64,000 nucleotides of DNA. Origin: Diphasiastrum complanatum. Its lineage: Eukaryota > Streptophyta > Lycopodiopsida > Lycopodiales > Lycopodiaceae. A program made the position numbers and the translations under genes. The notes under the pieces are model-generated. The model was not told the origin of the DNA. It saw nothing but the letters and a program-made list of their open reading frames with translations, and did not search any database. Location of the stretch: positions 3,085,352 through 3,149,351 of the forward strand of contig CM055096.1 of the NCBI GenBank assembly GCA_029204225.1, read 5' to 3'. This document shows, piece after piece, positions 55,024 to 64,000 of the stretch; position 1 is the first letter of the stretch; every line of letters starts with the position of its first letter.

Positions 55024-57855
55024 ATGGATTCTCAAAGTAAAGTTGTTCTTATTGCAGACAAGCTGAATGGATCCAATTATCTTTTGTGGAAATTTAAGAT
55101 GCCAATGAGTTATGGGATGTTGTTACAGGTACAGAAGTAAAACCTGAAGACGACACAGAAGACTCAAAGTGAAAATCGAAGGATGGTAAAGCTTTCGCGC
55201 TTATTATCCTCAATATATCAGATACACAAATTGGACACATAGTTGAATCTAAAACTTCAAAAGACCTTTGGGACATCCTGAACTCACTATATGACATGAG
55301 GGATGTAACTACTAAGTTACATCTACGAAGGAAATTCTTCACATTCAAGATGTTTAATGGTGATTCTCTTTAGAGTCACATTAACCAGTTTAAGATCTCT
55401 TGCAACATATGGCCATTGTCGGATCAGTCATAGATGATCAAGATGCAATTATGACATTGCTTTCAAGCTTGCCCTCTACATATGAGAACTGGGTGATGAT
55501 CATATCGACACACTCATATTTAACATTTACTAGAGTTATCACTATGTTTTTGCAAGAAGACAATAGAAGAAGTCAAGACACTTTGTCTACTTCCTCCTCT
55601 CAGGCCCTATATGTCAACAAAGGCTCTAAGTGACAGAAGCAGAAAAGCTCCAAGAAGGCTGCAATGAATCAGAACCTGACTCAAAGTCAAGGACAATCAT
55701 CAAATCCATAGTCAAAGAAGAAGATATTTTGTAGGTATTGCAAGTACAATAACCATGAGACAAAGGATTGCCTAATTCTCCAAGTGAAGAATGCAACCAA
55801 GCAACCTGATCAACAAGCAAACACAGTTTCATCATCTCCCCAGGTCAAAGTGGACGAAGGCGCATTCATGGTCAAAGACCAAAGTGCATTTTTGGATGAT
55901 TCATGGTTTCTTGATTCTGGAGCAACTCAACACATGACCAATCAGCGTGAGATTTTTAGCTCCTACATGTTTTAAAACACGAAGAAATTTGTTCATCTTG
56001 GTGACAACAGTACTTACACTATTGAAGGTGAAGGTATTGTAAGATTGCAATTCCAGCATGATCAATTCAATCTACTATCAGAGGTCTTATGTGTTCCTAA
56101 ACTCTCTACAAATCTATTATCAGTAAGTAGAATTACAGATTTAGGTCATAAGGTAGAATTCGAATATAATGAATGCAAAATTATTGATAGGAGTATTAAG
56201 ATCCTTGCACATAGTAAGAGGGAGGATTACTTATATAGATTGGCACATTGTTATTCTGAGTCTAGTCAAGCCTTGAAAACCTCCGTTCTAGTCGATAAAG
56301 CATTACTATGGCATCATCACTAAGGACACTTGAATTATGCATCTATTTTGAACATGTACAGACAATACATGGTTTTTGATCTCGACTATCCTTCTGGTAA
56401 GGTTGATCTCCCTGTCTGTCATAGCTGCATCTTTGGAAAGCAGACTAGGACTTTTTTTAGATCAAACCATATGCATGTAGCAAAAGGTCTATTAGATGTT
56501 GTTCATACAAATATATGTGGACCTATGCAAACTCTTTCAGTTCTAGATCATTTGCCGATATAACAAATTTGGAATTACATCAAATGGATGTACAGACATC
56601 ATATCTCAATGGAGTTATCAAAGAAGACATTTACATGGTGCAACTCGAAGGTTATATTATCAACGGTAAACACAATCATGTTTGTAAACTCCATCAGGCA
56701 CTTTATGGCTTGAAGCAATCTGCTCGAGCATGGTTTCAAAGGATCAATACTTTTCTTATTGATCACGGCTACACACCTAGCTCTTCAGATTCAAATGTTT
56801 ATTTCAAAGCAGTGCATCAATCTTTTATCATTATCACTTTATACGTGGATGATACATTGCTTTTTCAGCAACGGTACCGATCTGATAAAAGAGGCCAAGA
56901 CAATGCTATCTTCCGAATTCGACATGACCGATCTGGGCAAAGCTCATTTCTGCCTTGGTAGACAAATCCACAGAGATAGAAAACAGAAGTTGGTCTACAT
57001 TACACAACAGAGGTACATCTACAACATGTTAGCCAGATATAATCTGATTAGTTGCAAGTTAGCTCTCTCACCAATGGAACCAGGTCTCAAATTGTCAAAG
57101 GACCAGTATCCCCAAACAATTCATGAGAAGCAGCAGATGCGTGAGTATCCTTACCATTCTATTATAGGATCTCTTATGTACGCCATGATCTATACCGGGC
57201 CAGAGACATAGCTTTTGTAGTTAGCTCTCTCAATCAGTTTATGACTAATCCTGGTGGAACAAATTGGAAGGCTCTTATCAGAGTCATGAGATCTCTTCGA
57301 GATAGTATGGACTTTTGCATTTGTTATGGACCAGTCGACAATGACAAACTCAATTTACTCAGTGGTTACACAAATGCAAGTCGGGTAGGAGATGTAGACA
57401 CTCATAAATCCACTTCCGGATTTACATTCTTCCTCAACAATGGTCCAATTTCTTGGAACAGTTGCAAGCAATCTTCAATAGCTCTATCTTCCATTGGATC
57501 AGTGTATATCATAGCTTGTCAAGCTACAAAGGAAGCAATTTGGTTGAGGAGCTTACTCTCAGATATCGTTCTGAATCAATATGCTTCGACAATATTATCT
57601 TGTGATAATCAAAGTGCCATTGCTTTATCAACCAACCCTAGATTTCATTGTAGGAATAAGCACATTGAACTGAAGTATCATTTTGTCAGAAGCAAACTTC
57701 TCAACGAAGAAATTAGATTGCAGTACTGTAGAATGCAAGATATGAAAGCAGATATTTTTATCAAAGCATTGAGTTTGGAAGCACATAGAAGTTTTTATGT
57801 AGAACTAAGTTTGAAGGTTGGATTATTCTCCTTCTTACTAATCGACTATGTTGAG
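55024..57855 (+). pseudogene. copia gag-pol remains (element D) with integrase/RT deletion
   Basis: Gag starts MDSQSKVVLIADKLNGSNYL at 55024 and is broken by a stop and shifts. The knuckle CRYCKYNNHETKDC is near 55735. The protease WFLDSGATQHMTNQ (55905-55945) has an intact DSG. The integrase zinc region (SCIFGKQTRTF) runs to CGPMQTLSVLD near 56548, then jumps directly to RT at ADITNLELHQMDVQTSYLNG, so the D-E part of integrase and the RT fingers are gone. RT keeps LYVDDTLLF near 56845. RNase H (57350-57815) has SGYTNASRVGD and SCDNQSAIALS, but GSVYII stands in place of SAEYMA, removing the catalytic glutamate. Shortly before the LTR about 25 bases of the LTR head are repeated at 57825-57850. 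Confidence 0.9.
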
Positions 57856-58936
57856 TGTTGGATTATTCTCCTTCTTACTAATCGACTGATCGGTTTTAAT
57901 CCTCACCAATTGTTTATCCAGTTCTATGGATTTTTTCATGTCTTTACATAGTCTGCAGATTTACAAGTGTTTTTACATAGTCTACAGAACATGGATTTTG
58001 ACACCAGTGTCACATTTTTTGTCTGTCAGGAATTGCGAGTTAAACTGCAGAGTTTTCTCATTTTTCAAAGTATCTCAAATGCTAAGGAAATGACTCAGGA
58101 AAAGTGTGGGGCTATTCCAATATTAAGGAAATGAGATTTTATGACATTGTCACCTGTAGCAGTTTTAGTTCATTTCTGCAGAGTGACAGTTTTAGTTCAT
58201 TTATACAAACAGACTGTTTACGGCCAATTTTCACCGCTTATCAGCAATCAATTTCTGAGAAGGAACTGGATGAATGCCAGCGGACACCAACCAACTGGCA
58301 ATCGCATTTGACGACCTAATTACTTAGTATAAATCAGCTGGTCATACATCTATTTTCAAGTTCAGAAGCAACGAATCAACATTGTGAATTGTGAAGGAGT
58401 TGTGTGTTATTACACGATGCTTGATGCGCTCTTATGAAGCAGATCATTCACAATCATAAAGTATTGTTGTTAGCTCTCTATCAAACTTTTTAGCTTGAAT
58501 TCTCTTGAGCATTCTAGCTCAGTCTTTTAGGGATTTATTTTAGAGCTTATATTGCGCTACTGCTTATCAGTAGAGCTGCTTATTATCAGACTTATTCTCA
58601 GTTACTTAGAGACAACTTAGAGTGCGCGGTTTCTATCCGCTATTGTTGTTGCGCTCATTGGCATCTGATTTTATTTTTCTGAATCAATACTATCTTCTTA
58701 TTGTGTTCACTATATGTCAGAATGCATGCATCTCTGTATTGCCTTTGTAACTGATAGAAATTGTCTGAGAATTCAATACTTTATGTTTGGCTACGTAATC
58801 ACTTAGTATCTAAAGTTAGTTGCTAAAGATTGAACGTGATTTTTTATCACTATTACTTTGTTTAATTTTTGATAGGAGTAGTCATGCATTGGAAGTAGGA
58901 AGTTTCTGCATTACATTATCTATCCTATTTTCGACA
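57856..58936 (+). mobile_element. 3' LTR of element D (1081 bp)
   Basis: It starts TGTTGGATTATTC and ends TTTTCGACA. It differs from the 5' LTR at many sites and by short indels, so the insertion is old. Confidence 0.88.
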
Positions 58937-59060
58937 GTATGATGAAAAGAAATGCTTAACAATGCATGAGGTCCTTCACATCCTGGACAATTAGATTGCA
59001 GATCCGTGCACAAAAATGGATCGAGACAAGGAAGGTTGGATTCTGGCGATCTTAACCCTA
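58937..59060 (+). repeat. outer end of the cap repeat, right flank of element D
   Basis: It reads YDEKKCLTMHEVLHILDN, a stop, then IADP and KEGWILAIL. It continues the cap interrupted at 53697. Confidence 0.7.
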
Positions 59061-60160
59061 AATCTGAATGTAGTAAAGTCAAGATTGGTCCAATTTCAAT
59101 GACCTATTGTGAGTCATAAGGACCGCATGTTAGGAAACAAATATGGGTTATCTCAACTTATAGGCTTCTAATATGAGCTATTTGAATTCCCTAAATTTCA
59201 CCATCCTCGAATTTTATCAGTCAATGTGCAAGCTTGAGTCATTAGAGCCAATATTGGTCTATCTCAAATTAGTAATATAATATTTGATCAGTCTCTAGTC
59301 ATCATGTATAATCCCATCAACAAGGGGCCAATCTCGAGTAATCCCAAGATACTGAATGCAAAATTGGTCAATTATTCTCGCTCGATAAACTATGTAAAGA
59401 AAATTTGAGCTATCTTGCAATGTATACATCAAACTCAAGCTACCTCAACGGATACACCTCAAATTTGAGTTGTAACATTGATAAGGTGTTAAATATAAGC
59501 AATTTGAATGCTCTTTTCCTGAACACAAGGACCAAAATTGAACTGTCTAGCACGATAGTCATCAAATTTGAGCTATATGTCAATTTTATCGATAATGTAT
59601 ATAGGGGTCAAAATTGAGCTTGAGCTGTGTGGAGTAATGAGTTTCATGTACTACTAGACCAAAGCTACATTTAAAGCATAAACTTTGAGCCATTTGAATA
59701 TCCAAAACTTAGGATTTCTCAAATTCAATCAATCGATGAGTCATTTTGAAGATAACGACCAACGCCAAGCTATCATGAGTGATAAAATAAATAAATTTGA
59801 GTCTCAAGTAATAAAAATCACATATTTAAAACCGAAATCAAGCTATCTTGTATGATATGGTTCAAATTTGAGCCATTTACAAGATTCCATGAATCTGATC
59901 ACTTAATGATAGTCTTGAGTGATACAATCCAAAATCAAACTATCTCGAGATTACATAATCAAATTGAGCTATCTCAAGTGATAGAGGTCTATTTCATCGA
60001 AAAGAAATTGAACTAGAGTAATTTGAACATTTGTCCTAAACTTGACATTGTCGACTTTGATCACACAATGAGCAATTTCAAGTGATAAAAGCTAAAATCA
60101 CGTGTTAGACTCTCAAACTCAAGCTTGAGTGATAGACACAAAATTTGATCTAGTGCAACA
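59061..60160 (-). repeat. AT-rich repeat field F
   Basis: Inverted counterpart of field C (32331-33464), with the same order of phrases. Confidence 0.7.
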
Positions 60161-60164
60161 CTAC

Positions 60165-60745
60165 TTCCAATCCCGGAGGCCATCCTAATCACCCCATACT
60201 TCTGGGTCAATGAGAGTTTTCCAAGCTCTCAAAAGTATGACCACAAGGAGAATAATCAACTCCTCGGTCTGCTGATAACCATCGATCATATTCTTGGTCT
60301 AGAGGGGAATGATAATACTGATCTAGATCTTGGAGAGTGTTCTAATCCTGGTGCAGTCATGTTAAATGGCATGGACAATAATATCCAAAGGGGGTCTATG
60401 CAGAGGGCTAACTGGTCCAGTCAGTATTTGTGACAAGGCCAATTGTAATCTTGCAACATACTTTGGGATTTTGGATTTGGAACTTATGTGCATCATTACA
60501 TGGCTAGCCACTTCAGTACTATCAAACTCATAGAAATCGCGATCACTATAATCTGCTTCTATATCTAATTTTGTGCAGACAAAGAAGTACTTCACTGAGA
60601 AACTTGGATTGCCCTTTGTCAATGCCTGTTTCTTCTTTGCTTTTGGATCTTTGTACGTAGAAAACTCATGTAGTCGAAGCTCTATTACAATGCCTTCACG
60701 TCTAAACTTCTTAAAGATTCCTTCTGTGTTCAAATCACTCACTAA
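60165..60745 (-). pseudogene. recurring gene fragment, copy vi (most open copy)
   Basis: The minus frame 60742-60362 is open for 126 codons: VSDLNTEGIFKKFRREGIVI, LHEFSTYKDPKAKKKQALTK, FSVKYFFVCTKLDIEADYSD, STEVASHVMMHISSKSKIPK and KYVARLQLALSQIL. The first ~45 residues weakly resemble bacterial-type ribosomal protein bS21 (basic FRRE box, GI-x-E-x-R, Y-x-x-P, KKK), which in plants serves plastid or mitochondrial ribosomes. The later part does not belong to bS21. Further along, SPCGHTFES-like sequence is present near 60230. No start codon, promoter or full-length copy is visible. Confidence 0.5.
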
Positions 60746-60765
60746 GGCCTCACATTATGCCTAGA

Positions 60766-60943
60766 TGTTGGTATTTGTGATTTGCGCCCATCGCAATAAA
60801 GCGAACCGAGTGGAATCCTTGGTGCATAAAACTATGTTTATCGGATTCAAGCAAACAATGATACACCAAAGTTTGTCTTTCTTGATTAGTTTCAAAGTCA
60901 TTGATCTAGACAGTCAATTTCATAGTCATGGTAATTCGGTTGG
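60766..60943 (-). mobile_element. truncated copy of the 1.0-1.2 kb solo LTR, inverted
   Basis: TGTTGGTATTTGTGATTTG is the reverse complement of the LTR end at 31755-31773, preceded by CTAGA of the same target site. It is cut at about 60943, where lipase-upstream sequence follows. Confidence 0.75.
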
Positions 60944-61122
60944 CTGCAGATTAGGTGTGAGCACTTCATATTGGTCCACTTGAACCGATCTTTTGCGAAA
61001 TACTAGTATACTTCTCTGAATTACGCCAATAACAGTTGTCAATCTTCAAGTATGTTTTGAATGACACATTGCAAGCGCCCAATGCTAATCAAGGTGTAAG
61101 GAATATAAGTACGCCATCAATG
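60944..61122 (+). repeat. third copy of the lipase upstream region (fragment)
   Basis: TTGGCTGCAGATTAGGTGTG through GTACGCCATCAATG matches 26935-27115 and 48140-48250, including one ACCGATCTTTTGCG core. No lipase coding sequence accompanies it. Confidence 0.78.
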
Positions 61123-61523
61123 TGTTGGTGTCCATGTCACATGACACCAACAGTCACTGACCATCATCAGTCACATGGCCATGAGCCACGAATGTATCTC
61201 TCATGTATCTAGAATCTTGGCATACTTGATGCCACGTTAGATAGGTGTGAATACGATAGACATCATATTGCACATTATATAGAATCTTGGCATGACACTA
61301 GCATGTTGATATATGTACATGCTTCGTGAGACTATGATCATGCTTTTGGTAATCGTGTTATCGCTTTTGTATGTGTGATTTTGCTTTATGATTGATCAAT
61401 TCAGTGTTCGTAGATTTTGCCTTTTATACTTTCATCTTCCTCGCTGTGATTCATACTAACAATGGTTATGGGCCCATGTACGTAAAGGAAGAATCCAGGA
61501 TCACATACTATCTTGGATCAAAC
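61123..61523 (+). mobile_element. putative 5' LTR of element E (about 400 bp)
   Basis: The start is set by the break in the flanking repeat. The end is tentative (ATCAAACA), because the following GTATCGGAGT is only a weak match to the tRNA-Met primer site (8 of 12). The first 30 bases form an imperfect palindrome. Confidence 0.5.
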
Positions 61524-61638
61524 AGTATCGGAGTAGTATTGATTGCTGATTCTACCTTTTGCTGTCACGAGTAAACTCATGCGATCGGTCAATCTGCATA
61601 AAGTGACAATCATTTGAATTTCCTACAAATCGGAGAAG

Positions 61639-62067
61639 ATGGCAATAGAAGCGTCAATAGAGAGCAAGATGATTGATTGGCTAGAGGCTGACAATTACAG
61701 CTCATGGAGTTGGAAGATGAAGATCTTGCTGAAGGACAAGGGCCTTTGGGGCGTTGTATCAGGTGAGGAGACTCCTGACCTGGATCAAGAGGGCCAGGTG
61801 AAGAATGCACAGCAGGCAGAACTGATCGCTACAAAAGGGTCTAAAGCACACATGATTTTGTGCCTGAGCTTAGCTGAGACTGCGATCTCATTAGTGAGAG
61901 ATCAGGAGACAACAAAGGGAGTATGGGATGCACTTTTTGGTAGCTTTCAAGCTAAAGGTTTCTCAAGCATTCTAATGTTGCAGAGGCAGCTGACGAACAC
62001 CAAGATGAGTGGGGGTGATTCAATGAGAGACGATGTGGAAAAGATTAAGGACATGGAAAACAGCTAA
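61639..62067 (+). pseudogene. copia gag N-terminal part (element E)
   Basis: MAIEASIESKMIDWLEADNY, then WSWKMKILLKDKGLWGVVSG, KAHMILCLSLAET and VWDALFGSFQ, the copia-type gag domain. It ends early at VEKIKDMENS, and the rest of gag with the zinc knuckle is missing, apparently through a deletion. Confidence 0.85.
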
Positions 62068-62069
62068 TC

Positions 62070-62587
62070 GCGGCCAATTTGCTATGATGGCGAAGGAGAG
62101 CTGGAACTCCTTGGAACTATCTGAGACCCAGTCATATGACGTATCGTCTGATTCTAATGACATCATCGACATAAAGTTGAAAGCCAAGAGACAAATCGTT
62201 GACGCGGACCCGTACTGGTATCTTGATTCTACAACTATGTCCCATATAACAAATAATCGTGATGCCTTCATCACCTATCAGATGCTCAGCAGTAAGGAGA
62301 TCATGATGGGGGATAATGGCGTGATTGATGCTATAGGAAGAGGCTCCATTTGCATATGGCTTGGGCAAGACAGGAGTGTGAACCTATGCGACGTCCTACA
62401 TGTTCCCAATTTAGCCAAGAGCCTGCTATCGGTAGCCACAGACTCACAAACATTGGATATCATGTGTTGTTTGAAAAAGAAGGGTGCAACATCCAGACGG
62501 ATGATTGACCAATCAGGATTGGATTCAGGACAGGACGTTTGTATCAGCTACAAGGAAGAGCCGACAAAAGATCTATGGCATGTCTAA
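62070..62587 (+). pseudogene. copia protease region (element E)
   Basis: It includes YWYLDSTTMSHIT, where active proteases read DSGA(C/T), so the active-site glycine is lost, and VNLCDVLHVPNLAKSLLSV, the conserved end of the protease region. One frame shift is needed to reach the following DLWH motif. Confidence 0.8.
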
Positions 62588-62599
62588 CAGTGGACTCCA

Positions 62600-63786
62600 A
62601 CAAAAACGACAATCTTTGGCACAGGCGGATGGGGCATCTTGGATGCAAGAGTCTCTAGACCTTAGCAAGTGATGAGATGCTGAGGGGGTTCGATTATGAT
62701 GTCAAGGAGGGAATTTACAAATGTGATGTGTGTATTTTTGGAAAGTAGCATAGGGAACGCTTTCCAGAGATACACCCAACAAGATCCACTAAAGTGCTTG
62801 GACCAATCCACACGGACATTTGTGGACCAATGGAGGTGTCATCTATTGGAGGATCTACGTACTTCATTACATACATAGACAACTACACGAGGAGAACTTG
62901 GATTTGGACGTTGAAGTAGAAATCTCAGGTGCTTGAAAGTTTCAAGGCATTCAAGATCATAGTTGAGAGTGAAACCAGTAAGAAGGTCAAGAAGCTCAGA
63001 AGTGACAATGGGGGAGAATTCAAGAACAAAGAATTTGATAAATTCCTTCTAAAGAATGGTATCTTGAGATAATTTACTATCCCATACACTCCTGAGCAGA
63101 ATGGTTTGGCGGAAAGAAAAAATAGAACGTTGATGGAAATGACTCGTTATATGTTGCAGGAGAATGATCTACCTAAGTATCTATGGGCAGAGGCTATTGT
63201 GACTGCATGTCACATAATCAACAGATCTCCAATGAAAGTCTTGGTAGGAAAAACCCCTCACGAGATGTGGTATGGACATAAGCCAAGAGTAGATCATTTT
63301 AGGGTCTTTGGCTGCACTGCATACGTACCTATCCCCAAAGAAAGGCAGAAGAAACTTGATCCCAAATCCAACAAATGCTTGTTTGTAGGATATCCGGAAG
63401 GAACTAAAGGATATAAGTTTTTTGGCCCTGTTACAAAAAAGTTCATCAATGCAAGGGATGTTGTATTTGATGAAGATCCCACAGTGGTAGTAAAACCCTC
63501 CTCCAATTCTGATTCAGATTATGGACTCAAGGGGAGCGTGGTGTTTCCTGCAGAGGTCATTAGCATTTCGAGCTCCAATACATCCCAAGACAACGTATCC
63601 TCGAAGGATCATGCCCATGATGAGAGCAACCACAATCAGATATCCACGGGGGAAAAAAATTTTGATGCAAAAGAGAATGAAGAACCTAATACAGTGAGGC
63701 AACCAAGGCTCAAGATCAAGTTAAATCGGGAGAGACCAAAGACAATTGCTGAGCCGGGAAGCTCGAGAGAGGGGAGACTGGAATGA
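62600..63786 (+). pseudogene. copia integrase (element E), interrupted
   Basis: LWHRRMGHLGCKSL and CDVCIFGK form the zinc head; HTDICGP (near 62815), RSDNGGE (63000) and PEQNGLAERKNRT (63095) hold the D, D and E catalytic residues. From 63106 a 226-codon frame is open and covers the C-terminal integrase region (FGCTAYVPIP, CLFVGYPEGTKGYKFF). Stops at about 62658, 62748, 62919 and 63070 inactivate it. Confidence 0.88.
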
Positions 63787-64000
63787 GTGGCTCCATGCAA
63801 TGATAGAAGAAATGGAGTCAATTAAGAAGAATGATGCGTGGAATTTGGTACACCTACCAGGAGGGAGGACAGCCATTGGCTATAGGTGGATTTATAGTTT
63901 AAAATATGATGCAGAGGGCAATGTGCAGATATACAAGGCACGAATAGTAGCCAAAGGATGCTTACAGTTAGAAGGCGTGGACTTTGACGAAACATTTGCC
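63780..64000 (+). pseudogene. copia RT N-terminus (element E), partial at window edge
   Basis: WNEWLHAMIEEMESIKKNDA, WNLVHLPGGRTAIGYRWIY and KARIVAKGCLQLEGVDFDE, TFA: the RT entry segment. A one-base shift separates it from the preceding frame. The catalytic boxes lie beyond the window. Confidence 0.85.

Larger units (their letters stand above)
53698..58936 (+). mobile_element. Ty1/copia retrotransposon D, internally deleted
   Basis: Two LTRs of about 1.1 kb, primer site and pol remnants. The target duplication is GTACG (53693-53697) and GTATG (58937-58941), one mismatch. The internal region lacks about 1.2 kb (core integrase and RT start) compared with element C. Confidence 0.92.
61123..64000 (+). 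mobile_element. Ty1/copia retrotransposon E, 5' part, runs off window
   Basis: It begins TGTTGGTGTCC inside the lipase-upstream fragment after CAATG. Gag, protease, integrase and the start of RT follow in the copia order, with several stops. The family is distinct from A-D. Confidence 0.88.

Overview
The window is nuclear DNA of a land plant. The evidence is AT-rich sequence with no operons, several Ty1/copia LTR retrotransposons primed by plant-type initiator tRNA-Met sites, a plant-type class-3 lipase, and intron-bearing gene fragments. The exact lineage cannot be read from the sequence. The mix of copia families and shuffled gene scraps would suit a large-genome non-seed plant (fern, lycophyte or bryophyte) or a gymnosperm, but that is only inference. 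There are no bacterial, viral or organellar gene clusters.

Layout. 1-3681: the 3' part of a decayed copia element (A). 3682-9606: a repeat family made of a coding-like 'cap' (3682-4153 and 8555-8940) around a 3.7 kb AT-rich field of degenerate ~30-bp units; a decayed 3' end of 18S rRNA sits at 4239-4319. 9607-10647: a solo LTR with a target duplication. 10653-17130: a recurring gene fragment (start weakly like ribosomal protein bS21) split by a complete, apparently young copia element (B, 10802-16662). 17131-20365: LTR remnants, a minus-strand copia 3' fragment, and an unidentified open frame ending at a (GA)n tract. 20682-23390: a putative LTR, a two-exon gene fragment, an unidentified plus-strand coding fragment, an FCP1/NIF-like phosphatase fragment and a scrap of copia RT. 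24470-27998: a block with a 438-aa class-3 lipase gene (minus strand). 27999-33841: more repeat-family copies plus a second solo LTR. 33842-39821: copia element C (minus). 39822-43390: cap and AT-rich field in the opposite sense, containing a 372-bp MITE-like insertion. 43398-45309: second copy of the two-exon fragment and a rearranged remnant of the element-A family. 45730-49490: second copy of the lipase block, where the lipase is frameshifted. 49560-53697: more repeat-family copies (minus). 53698-58936: copia element D (plus). 58937-61122: repeat-family pieces and a third piece of the lipase upstream region. 61123-64000: the 5' part of another copia element (E), running off the window.

The window is best read as a mosaic of direct and inverted segmental duplications with nested LTR elements. 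C and D occupy the same site in the same repeat, so a composite was copied in inverted orientation. Only two reading frames look fully intact: gag-pol of element B and the lipase at 24880-26196. The other coding traces are broken or truncated, and several occur as multiple dispersed copies, which points to repeated capture or duplication of host gene pieces.
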